DNA of 64,000 nucleotides from assembly GCA_009733775.1 (NCBI GenBank), contig WOGZ01000098.1, positions 35,268 through 99,267 on the forward strand. Direction: 5' to 3'. The notes beneath the pieces were generated by a model. That model was not told the DNA's origin and did not search any database. It saw only the letters and a list, made by a program, of their open reading frames with translations. A program made the position numbers and the translations under genes. The DNA comes from Alectoria sarmentosa. Its lineage: Eukaryota; Ascomycota; Lecanoromycetes; Lecanorales; Parmeliaceae. Position 1 is the first letter of the stretch. The number at the start of each line of letters is the position of its first letter. This document shows positions 12,432 to 22,314 of the stretch, piece after piece.

Positions 12432-13059
12432 CGTACCTATAGCGCCGATATGATACCCATTGACTGCGAGTTCATCACTGCAGTACGTCGCCCCGTCTGG
12501 CTGCCGGGCTGCGAGGCTACGAGACTGCATGTTACAAAACGTTGTGAAATTTCACTACATGTCCCCTACATCCCGCATGATCATACTCAAGCACAGCATA
12601 TGCGTTTGCTTTAGGGTACTTCGCACTCGTCACGAACACTCTGGCAGAGTAATGCTACCATCTAGGGATAACGTTCAGGCTCCTTTGCCCTTGCGTGGGC
12701 GCCTTTCCTGATAGCCTCGCGTGGTTATATCAAATCTTCCAAGACGGCAGATCGTCTACAGGGAGAATTGATAGTACAGTAGGTTTGACTACTTACAGAC
12801 ATTCTGATACGGTCAGTACTGCGAGTCTGCGTGCTATGTGCTTTCATTTTGTACAAGATCGAGGGGACAGGTCCCGACCATCATCCGTCACCTCTGCTAA
12901 ATATTAGATATGAGGTGGGCTTTCCGTTCGGAGATGAAATAACTCTTGGAGTAATTTGGTTTTGCATCGGACTTACGGTGTAGTTGATGATGTTACATTA
13001 TAGCAAGGATCTAGACTCGTTCTTGTCCAAATGTACGCTAACGTGCGTTCTTAGGAACA
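12432..13059. other. Intergenic, no gene seen
   Basis: Holds the ENP2 3' flank. No recognisable coding sequence. Sequence becomes more AT-rich towards the HET relic. Confidence 0.45.
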
Positions 13060-14596
13060 CACTCTCAGTATTCGAGTCGGCAACACTATGTCCTAGCCAA
13101 CACTTCATCACCTGCAAATCAGCTCTTGGCTCGCAGATGGCTTCATCGATGTCTTGACAGCCACGAAAATTGTCTTGCAAACGTTCAGAGCATGCCCAAA
13201 ATTCGTTCCCGCCTGATTGAGATAAGTGGTTCTGGTGCGAAGCCAATTCTTCGAATCGCTGAAACAGGATCTCATCAACGCGAAGGATAGTATATGGCTC
13301 TGAGTCATTGCTGGGGAATTGTCGATTTCTTGCCATTTCGTGAACGCTGTACAGACAGCATGAAAGAAGGCGTTGTGTGGTCAAGTCTTCCAAAACCCTT
13401 TCAAGATGCTGTGACTGATACCATGTGGTTCAAGATCAAAAATCTCTGGATTCACTCCTTCTGCATTATTCAAGATTCCCATGAGGATTGGAAAAGGGAG
13501 TTCAGAGTAATAGAACACATCTACAAACATTCGTTCTTGGCAATCGCTACTACGAGGGCCGTTGACGCCCCGGGCGGCTTGTTCGTTGATCGTAATCCGG
13601 AGATTGTGCGAATCTCTAGAGTTCGTGCACAATGGTCCCGAGAGTTAGAAGACGACTATCTTTTTATGGATGGTCTTTTTAGGGATCATCAAATCTTTGA
13701 ATCGCCTCTAATGAAACGTGCTTGGGTGTGTCAAGAATGTCTTTTCTTACCCCATGTGCTTCATTTTAGACGGTCGCAAATGTTTGGGGAATGCCAGGAC
13801 CTGTGTTTGTGAATCTTTTCCTGAGAACCTTCCATCTGAGACCGATTCAGCCTCGTCTTATATGAGCAAGCGACTTCTTCTATTCAAAGGTGGACATTCA
13901 CTCCTTCGTCAATAGGAGCCTATGATCAGCCTATATTCGAATGGCAACTTGACCATGACCACTGACGAATGTATTGTGTTTGCCGGGATCGTCGAAGAAA
14001 TTCAAGCACTTGCTCCAAGTAGATCCATCGCGGTATTTGGAGACACAATCTTGAGCAGCAACTACTGTAGGAAATATATGGCGGCCCTTGATCTGGTAGG
14101 CCACAATCCTACTTTGCCCCATCGTGGTCATGGCTTTCGATCAATGGCGCTGTTCTCTCGAATCCACCTTTTCAATGCCAAGTATGTTGTAGTACTCGGG
14201 ATCCTTGATGTTAGCATAACACATTCCAGCGACAATGTACTCGGCCCAATCAAAGATGGTTACATACGTGCCCGCGGGAGATTGGATCTTGTAGACTGCG
14301 AGCGCAAAGAATACCGTTTTTGGGAATATCGATCAATTCGTGGCTGTCATCCCTTGCGACCTGGGAAGGGAACGTTAATCGTGAACGGAATCCGTTTCGA
14401 CGCTGTGTACTTGCCTATCACTGATGTAAAGGATCGTCACGGAATAAGAGGGCTGGTTTTGACTCCCACAGGGGAAGCAAAGAACGAACATCGGCGGATT
14501 GCTGTTTCATCGCAGAATGATGATGGAAACGAGAACCAAGAAAGAGGTTTGGAGAAGTCCACCAAGAAAAAACTTCACTCTAGTGTGAGACATTAG
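13060..14596 (+). pseudogene. Broken HET-domain (heterokaryon incompatibility) gene
   Basis: Three blocks of one HET protein can be read in order. The first (about 13060-13287) has WLHRCLDSHENC and RSRLIEI, the usual lead-in. An in-frame TAG at 13288-13290 interrupts it just before MALSHCWG. The second (13291 to about 13795) carries LWIHSFCIIQDSHEDW, HSFLAIATTRAVDAPGGLF and RAWVCQECLF, the HET core. A frameshift near 13785-13800 moves the reading to CESFPENLP, and a TAG at 13913-13915 stops that frame. The third (13922-14596) resumes in the same frame with LTMTTDECIVFAGIVEEIQ and DGYIRARGRL, the HET C-terminal region; the usual SWSWASVDG segment is not visible. HET proteins control allorecognition-linked cell death in filamentous fungi. 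The lesions argue for a decayed copy, though undetected introns could remove one of them. Confidence 0.8.
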
Positions 14597-15906
14597 GAAA
14601 CGATGATTATTACTGCGTTCAAAATCAAACCAACAGATCCTTACCACGAATAGGGAGGCTTCCATGCAGAACTAGAATTAGATGATTGTCTCGTTTTGAT
14701 AAGTAGAAATGAGTTGATTAGACTCCTCGTAAGAACGAAACAACAATTATAAAGTACAAATGGTGCTCCAAAGAGGCTTTATATAGTCACGCCACGCCAT
14801 GATAGGCCCAATCAGGCCATGAGCGCTGTTCAAATGTTCTCGCCATTGCCATAGCCATACGGCCTGCTCTGAAAACCCCACATTCGATAAGATCAAGAAA
14901 AATCGTGGTCATTGCCCCCGTTGTTGCCAAATATCTCTGTAGCAAGCTCATTCCGCGGTGCCATTGAAGTAGGATCACTGTTTCTTGTCCCCGGGTCTGA
15001 TGTTGAGCGTTCACCCCCTGCTTCGTGTACAATCTGGCCAGAATCCCGCAGATCAATGCCCCAGCCTACTCTTTCAGCAGCCCCCTTTCTCACGTACAAC
15101 TCACGCATCTTTTGTGCGAATGTAATTGATACCGTAAGTCAGAGAACTCAACTCGTCTCGAGGGCAGATAGATGGGATGATGGAAGTGTCTGTGGCGATT
15201 GAAGCAGGCTCACTTGTCAGACCGCTTCTGAGCTCATCAAAAATCGTTCTGTCAGTATTAGTATCTTGCGCCAGTCTCTGGCTACAGTAGCCATACGTTG
15301 CCGTGGATTCTACCCTACGGTAGCCAATTACCTTATGTTGCTTCTTGACCTTGTTGTAGCCTCTTGTCACGCGGTAAGCTCTTACCCTACGCCAATGGTC
15401 TAGGTACTTCGAGGTGCTTTTGACCTTGTGGTCTACTTTCTGATGTTAGCGAGTCGCCGGGGGTGAAGGCTTCAGACAATGATGCGGATTTGATAAAGCT
15501 GTTATCCCTTCCTACCTAATTACAATCCCTTACAGTACTCTGGTCAACAGAAGCCTCCTCCAGACATGATGAAAGCGGGAGGGTAGAGAGCGAAGTAGTA
15601 GCTGCAGATCGTTTGTGTATCTTTGGCGTAAATTCTCGCGATGGTCTGCATCGACCTCTTGTGGGGCTTTCCATGAGGGCAAAAGGAGGCACCAGACGTC
15701 TGCACCAAACGTCCTGGACAGGGCTAGTAGCAGCCCTAACCCTATCCTCGGGAATCGGCTTGGCATAAAACCTGAGCCGAGGTCCGACCTTGCTTTGTCT
15801 CCACCCATCCGGCGAGAAACCTTCCCCATTGCCCATCAATGTACCACAGTGACATCCCACAACAATTTCTTCTCCATCTTGTAGAAGCACCAATTAATCC
15901 TTCAAG
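14597..15906. other. Intergenic; weak minus-strand coding-like patch near 14.9-15.1 kb
   Basis: A minus-strand stretch at about 15120-14893 reads FAQKMRELYVRKGAAERVGWG, then a Gly/Asp/Asn-rich end with a stop. The basic amphipathic look is protein-like, but I recognise no family and find no clear upstream exon. The rest shows no supported gene. The last part is the PEX11 promoter and leader. Confidence 0.3.
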
Positions 15907-16801
15907 ATGGTAGCAGACGCGGTAGTATACCACCCTACGGTCGCTCACTACCTGCGCTTTATCGCGACAACAGGTGAGTCATTTCAGGACCGCTAAACCC
16001 CACGTCTTCGGCCCAATGCTAAGGCACAACTCTCCACAGTCGGCCGCGACAAGCTCCTTCGCACCCTTCAATACTTCTGTCGTTTCTACGCATGGTACCT
16101 CTTTCGCACCAACAACCCTGCCCGGTTCATCACGCCCTATGAAGCCATCAAGAAGCAATTCGGCCTCACACGGAAAGCGTTACGGCTGGGCAAGAATGTG
16201 GAGCATTTCAAAGCGGCTGCTGCGGCAGCTGACAGCAAGAATATGGATCCAGTGCTGAAGTATTGTGCTGTGGGGAGGCAGTTGGGGTATGCGATGTACT
16301 TGAGCTTGGATGCTGTTACCTATGTGAGCGTCTAACTCTGGCCTTGGTGGGACAGGATAGGATGTAGCAAGAGCTGACGACTATGGATAGCTTGACGCTG
16401 CCGGGATCCGGCCTCTAGCGACCGCAAAGAGGTTACAGCAGGAGGCTTACAGGGCCTGGCTTGCTGGGCTAACATTCAATGCGATTGCTGGGCTCTACAC
16501 TTTGTGGCAGCTACGGCAGAGGGAGCAGAGCATCGACAAGAACGAAGGAGAGGGTGTCGTGGAGAGCAAGAAGATCATCAAGTCAGTCTCTTTTCACTAC
16601 CCTTGAGGTTTGAGTGTAGACGCTGACGACGAGTATAGAGAGCGGAACACTACAAATCTCCAGCTCATCTCCGACCTTTGCGACCTCACCGTCCCCAGCG
16701 CGGCTCTTGGCTATGCAAATCTCGATGATGGCATCGTTGGGTTGGCTGGGACAGTGAGCAGCTTGATTGGGGTGTGGAGTACATGGAAGAAAACAGCCTA
16801 G
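15907..16801 (+). CDS. PEX11: Peroxisomal membrane protein PEX11
   Basis: A peroxisomal membrane protein that tubulates and helps divide peroxisomes. Exons 15907-15973, 16040-16323, 16391-16581 and 16639-16801 join in frame to 234 residues, the usual length. The start MVADAVVYHPTVAHYLRFIA is followed by TVGRDKLLRTLQYFCRFYAW (residues about 22-41), the conserved amphipathic helix. LRLGKNVEHFKAA, then ALGYANLDDGIVGLAGTVSS and a C-terminal SLIGVWSTWKK complete the Pex11 pattern. Introns are 66, 67 and 57 bases; a GCTGAC branch point is visible in the last. A 129-base tandem repeat begins about 40 bases after the stop codon. Confidence 0.95.
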
Positions 16802-16840
16802 AGCATGATGCTGTGTCCGAAGCTCCGGTGGAATACATGT

Positions 16841-17420
16841 TATGCGCCCTTCTTATGGTTCATATATCTGGTCCTGGAATACAGATTATGCAAGGTCTTG
16901 ACAGGGTTCAACCGTGAATTCGTCGTAAATCTGTGAGATGAATCTTTTGATCTCGGCTGTCGAGGAGGATATACGCCCTTCTTATGATTCATATATCTGA
17001 TCCTGAAATACAGATTATGCAAGGTTTTGACGGGGTTCAACCGTGAAATCTTCGTAGGTTTGTGAGGTGAATCTCTTGGTTTCGGTTGTCGAGAAGGATA
17101 TACGCCCTTCTTACGATTCATATATCTGGGCTTGAAATACAGATTATGTTAGGTTTTGATAGGGTTCAACCGTGAATTCTTCGTAGGTTTATGAGATGAA
17201 TTTTTTGGTCTCGGCTGTCGGGGAGGATATGCGCCCTTCTTATGGTTCATATATCTGATCCTGGAATACAGATTATGCGAGGTCTTTACAAGGTTCAATC
17301 GTGAATTCTTCGTAAATTTGTGAGGTGAATCTCTTGATCTCGGTTATATACGCCCTTCTTACGGTTCACATATCTCATTTCTGAATCCCACATTACGTCA
17401 GATTGCTAGGCCTTTGACCG
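16841..17420. repeat. 129-base tandem repeat (minisatellite), about 4.5 units
   Basis: Units start with TATRCGCCCTTCTTA at 16841, 16970, 17099, 17228 and 17347. The first three spacings are exactly 129 bases and the last is 119; the final unit is partial and diverged. Units share TTCATATATCTG, ACAGATTATG and GGGTTCAACCGTGAA. On the minus strand, 17121-16840 is open across two units and encodes a 43-residue repeat (KKGVYP, RLNPVKTLHNLY). It lies just 3' of PEX11. Confidence 0.92.
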
Positions 17421-17572
17421 GGATTTTTGCCTAGACTTTTAGGTAAATATCTTCTGTGCACCTGCCTCTACTGGTGTACTTATGGTGTGTAACCCTTCTT
17501 GGCGCGGCTTGGCATGATTTGATACCTTCTTCTTCTTCTTTTTGATCTTCCGTCCACCCTCACGTTACAGCC

Positions 17573-20132
17573 ATGGCAGCGTCTCTGGGAGCACCGCTCA
17601 AGGTACTTACTCGGCCGCTTGCCTCAGATCAAGACCCTGCTGCGGGATTCTCATTCGCGAAAGCCAAGCCACCTCTACCGAATACCGTCAATGTTGCAGC
17701 CCACCAAGGCCCCTCACCAGAACATCACACTACTTCAGTAGTCAAAGATCCTTTTAATGTGCCTTTCCCAAAAGTAACGTTCGCTACAACAGATCTCGCG
17801 TCCGGCCATAGTCCCGCCAAAACCGTGAAAAACATTGATCAACCACAAGCCAATATGCAGAACCGTTCGCTCAAGGCTTCCAGGGATCCTTTGACCTCAG
17901 TAGCTCGAGCTCCCAAGATCACCAAATCTCGCGGAAAGAAGACAAGGTTAGGCGCAGCTACGGATGACCCTCCACAGCCATTGAATCCCAAGTATGCTTA
18001 TACAGAAGATGATCTTCTAAGATTGCTCATGTATCGTCGGAGGCAAGGGCAGCAAGAGCTCGAGGATTTCAGGGCCACACAACAACAGAAGGAGACCGAA
18101 ATACAAAGGCTACTGGACATCAGCAACGACCTTTACAGTCAGTTGCAGGATTTTGAAAAACGTGAGACTCAGACGAATGCCGAATTGACGAAGATCAAGG
18201 CAAATAAACCGATCTGGGAAAGCAAGATCAAGCAGCTGAGTGACTATGTCAAGGGTCTCACAAATGATCACAACCGACTACGAGACGACGCGGACGACTT
18301 GCGCAAGCGGCATGGAGATGTCTTTGTTGCCGAACGAGAGAGAAGCAATCGACTAGAAGACCAGATTTCCGGGCTCAAAGACTCCATGAACGGCTTTGTC
18401 GAAGGGTATGTAACCTTCCCTCTACTCCATTATAACGGTACTATACCAACCCAAAGACAGGATTGCTCGTTCGGTCGAAGCTTGCAAGGAAACTTCTAAC
18501 TCGATGGGGGCAGGACAGAGACAGCTTGCGCTAGCTATGGAGGATCAACTTCAGGCCTTGAGCGGCAAAATCTTATCTGAACACGCTTTGTCAGAACAAA
18601 TCAGCGATCTTCGTGAGGTGAGGGCTACTGTGCGAGAACGATTACAAGCAACCGAGAGCTCACTTGCGGACGCTCGCCGAGAAATTATATCCCTTCGGCT
18701 CAAAGACCAAGAGCAGTTGGGAAGGATTGCGTCTTTGGAGACTGTTGCAGCCAGAGCTCAGAGTCAATCTGCTGAAATCCAACAGACTTTGCTCCGCATT
18801 CAGGAGTTTGACTCTCGAAATAGGGATCTCCAAAGCGAGATCGACTTATTGAGAAAGGAAAATGCAGATCTTTCCAGTCAACTCCAGCGAAGTTCCACCG
18901 ACGCTAGAGAAGTCACCGTTCGTTTGGCTGCTATGCAAGAACAACTCGAGGCTGCGCGTGAAGAGACGGCGAGATCGAGAGAAGAGAAGTCAACGAGCGA
19001 GAGACAAGCTATGCTTGAGCGCGAGCAACTAAGAAAAGAGCTATCAAAGGCAGCAAGTACGCAGCTTGCAAGTATGCAGAGCGAGCATATGAATGTTATT
19101 CAGCAGCTGAGATTGGAAAAGTCTCCAGCCGAAGAGAAGTTGAAGAGTGTAACCAAGCAAGTCAATATGCTGAAAGTGGAGAAAGACAAACACGAAAAGG
19201 AGACTGCTCAGTTGCAAGCATTGCTGAAAGGGGCACAGAGCGAGAAAGAGGCGGTAATTGGGACTAGGAAGGCTGTTCAGCTTCACCTTAAGGAGATGGA
19301 ATCGCGGATGCATGAAAAGAATAACGAATATCGGGACGTGCAGGCCATGTTGAACAAGGCGAACGACCAGGTAAAGGCCAAAGATCTGGAAATCATGGCA
19401 CTTCAAACGTCGCAGGCCCTGTCGATCGATCAAACCTCTTCCATCCAGCCCACAGATCCTAAGTATTCCAGGCACTTGACGAATCGACCGCCAATAGTAG
19501 AGGACTCACAGCCAACAGGGAAATCACCCTTTGTGAGCCTTGACGATTTGATGTTGGACGACCCATTTGCCGGCTATTCCCAGGAAGGGCCTCAAACCAT
19601 AGCTGGCGAGGACATATCTCACCTTTTTCCATCGACTCCTGGCGTTTCTCGGGCCAAGGATCTTAATTACTCTCGGAATGCGGTATTCCGCACAGCAGTG
19701 GTGTCTGAGACACAGCGAAGACACCAATCGTTTCGCGAAAATACACCACACAGCAGTCGTACTACGAGTAAGGCTCACTCGCAGTCGCAGGCGCGCAAAT
19801 CTTCCACAGCTATCTCTCCCACCAAAGTCACCCCTCGTCGTCGTGACACCAACATTCCAACGCCGCATAGAGAAGCCAATATGACACGAGAATCAACCCA
19901 GCCGCAGGGTAGCGTCAAGGACCCTAGGCAAGGAAAGCGGAACACCGTTGCCGCCGGCTTCAATGAAACGAATTCATCAGCTCGGCCTAGCAAGATGCAA
20001 AAGGCTGAGCCGCTAAAGAAGGCCCTCGGACCAATCATCGAAGACTCTCAGTCGCCTCTTCTAAATGGACCCAGCCGAAAGATGACCAGGAGGAAGTCAA
20101 GCGCTCCGAAAGGTAAGGCGCCCTCGATTTGA
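17573..20132 (+). CDS. Large coiled-coil protein of unknown function
   Basis: Exons 17573-18405 and 18461-20132 (intron 55 bases, ending AAAGACAG) join in frame to about 834 residues. Residues 1-140 are disordered and basic/Pro-rich. From KYAYTEDDLLRLLMYRR (about residue 142) to about residue 610 the protein is a nearly continuous heptad-rich coiled coil dominated by Glu, Gln, Lys and Leu. The last 220 residues are disordered and Ser/Thr/Arg-rich, with SPFVSLDDLMLDDPFAG and HLFPSTPGV motifs. The architecture resembles chromosome-axis, spindle-pole or tethering proteins, but I do not recognise a family and assign no function. The coding exons are well supported by length and composition. Confidence 0.85.
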
Positions 20133-20707
20133 AGCCTTTAGGCTATGCTGACAGAAAGTTTATCAGATGATAAGTTTACCCGCCGGTTCGCCCAACCCTG
20201 AAGCCGCAGACACACATCACTGCAAGATTATCTTCAGGCTTCATATGCAGGAATCGCTTTGATACTCTCCTGGCAAAATCGCTTCTCCATATCATTTGCT
20301 AGTTGTTGATGACCTCATTCTACTGGCTCTTTGCCAACCCAATACTAAGCTTCTATCAACACATCGTGACTGGCAATTAAGTTGTGGGGGAGCACGTATT
20401 TGCAAATGCTGTACATGGGCTGCGTTTGATCATAGACAGGAAATGGCAAAAAGTCTGGCTCGAACCATTGCTTGTCCAACAGACAGAACGCCAGACCATA
20501 GATCCAATCCTGCGCCACACACCATCCCATACTACCCCTTGCAATGCTTTCGGTTTTTCCCGCCACGCCTGCTCTTCCTCTGTCCTATGATCCTGCGTTA
20601 CGCCGTAGCATCCCGCCAAGGTTTCACCAACTAGCCTCCCCACGCGCCGGCAGCTCTCCCTTATTCACATCGCCAGTCTATGTTCCAGTCCCTTGCTCCT
20701 CATCCTT
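20133..20707. other. Convergent intergenic region
   Basis: Between the 3' ends of the coiled-coil gene and MRPL39. Short open frames on both strands show no recognisable protein. Pyrimidine-rich near 20540-20700. Confidence 0.5.
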
Positions 20708-21076
20708 TCACTTGCCGCCACGTTTCTGCTCGAGGAAAAGGACCTGCTTTTTCACTGCGTCCCTCGTCAGCCACCCGTGACTTCCCTTCTCTGCCCTCCT
20801 TCCCGAACCCAGCAAGCATTGTAGCAAGCGGAAGCGTAGACGTACCGACAGGATCATATTTCAGCATCGAAAGCGGTTTGTGCGCGCGGGGCCGCCGGAG
20901 GGTTCGGTAGTAGCCTGTCAGGGCCATGGAGATGAGGCGGACGGCTATGGTGCGTGATTTGGCTGTGGAGGGAGGGGGGGGGTTAGCTTTGGTCTGTGGG
21001 CGTTAGGGGAGGAGGGGGAGGAGGAGGGGTATTAGAAATAGGGAATGAGAAGGAAAAGGTTACCTTTCTTTGCCAT
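20708..21076 (-). CDS. MRPL39: Mitochondrial ribosomal protein bL33m (MRPL39 type), three exons
   Basis: A small mitoribosome large-subunit protein spread over tiny exons: 21076-21064 (13 bases), 20962-20846 and 20754-20708. Joined, they encode 58 residues. It starts MAKKAKSRTIAVRLISMAL, continues TGYYRT, then LSMLKYDPV, and ends VKKQVLFLEQKRGGK. This is the bL33 pattern (AKSRT at the start, KYDPVVKK near the end) at the usual fungal mitochondrial length. Introns are 101 and 91 bases; intron 1 has a GCTAAC branch point and a C-rich tract before CACAG. The very short first exon makes the gene easy to overlook. Fungal Mrpl39 usually lacks a cleaved presequence, as here. Confidence 0.93.
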
Positions 21077-22314
21077 GATGGCTGGTGGTGTGAAGGGCGG
21101 ATGGTCAGAAGTTGGTTTGATGGTGGTGGTGGTCAATTTGTTGTTAGTGCTGAAATGTATGCCTCGCAGGCGCAGGGCTGAGAATGCCTTGGCAGCGATT
21201 CGGACCGAGGGGACCCTCGGGAGAACGAGTCGAATTCTCGACGACTACATCTGCGATTGTAGGACTGTGCACAAAGCTGGTACGAGGGCAATCAATACCT
21301 AGCTTGCGCTGAGTCGGGAAGATGAAGATGGTGGGAGTCGTCTTCACTAGTTAGATCTACTCACTTTATTTGCATGGTCAGAAGTACCATTCTATGGGCA
21401 TTGCTGCAGGAGAAATAGACGTTGTCATGGCCCCCAAGGTACCCTACATCAGACATGAAGCCACAGGCTTTTTGCAAACCGGCTTGTCGTTAAGGAAATC
21501 AGGAACGCCGACGTCTCTAGTTTTATTGTTTTTCTGGTCATTGCTGACTTGCTACAGCGTGCAATTACTCTTGAGAGTCTTGAGATTCTACTTGATATCG
21601 GGTTTTCTCTGCCATTCCCATTTCCTTTTGACTTCATTTGCATCTGCGGTCGTCTTGGAAGTTGAAAGACAGTTGCCAAGACTTCAGCACCTGATTCGTG
21701 CATTCACTCTTCAGACTTGACAGCCATCATCTTCTTTACAATTTACGTCTCCATCTTTTTCTATCCTTCTTCTTCCGTCATCCACCTTCTTTCATCCCTC
21801 ATCTCCTTCCACCCTCCTTCTTCTTCCATCTTTCGGCAATTTATCTCGTCACACCAACCTCCTCGTTCCTCTTACATCCATCATCCCTCTTAGAGCTCCT
21901 GGGCATTCTTACTGAGGACCTGGCTAGCTCGTAGACCATCGACGCTGTGAGCTCACTTCAGGATCCAAGAATTTTCAAGCAAACCTTCACCTCGCCAAAG
22001 CCCTCACATCAAGATCAAACCGTCAGGTTTATGCCTCCCTACAATGAGAGTCAAATGTTCAACTGTTCTGTCTTGAACGCGTTATCTGAAACGTGCCTTT
22101 CTGTTGGTCATTCACTTTACCCTTCACTCGATCGCCTACATCAACGATATACAGTCCTTCTCTTGCAATCCTGCTTCTCTTTCTTTCATCTTCCTTTTCT
22201 TCCCGCTACTTCCTATCTTTTATCGACTGTGTCCCGGATCAAGCCTGTTGTCCTCCCTTATCTCCCTTAAGATCTGTAACTGACCACCTCACTATAGGCG
22301 GCTGATTATTCAAA
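21077..22314. promoter_or_regulatory. Divergent upstream region, MRPL39 / Argonaute, pyrimidine-rich
   Basis: Between two genes pointing away from each other. About 21720-21900 and 22140-22270 are strongly C/T-rich on the plus strand (repeated TTCTTC, CCTTC), a common feature of fungal promoters and long 5' leaders. No coding sequence is supported. Confidence 0.5.

Noticed and set aside
15516..15893. A 125-codon minus-strand open frame upstream of PEX11
   Set aside because: Overlapping frames on both strands are equally open and nothing resembles a known protein; probably promoter DNA.
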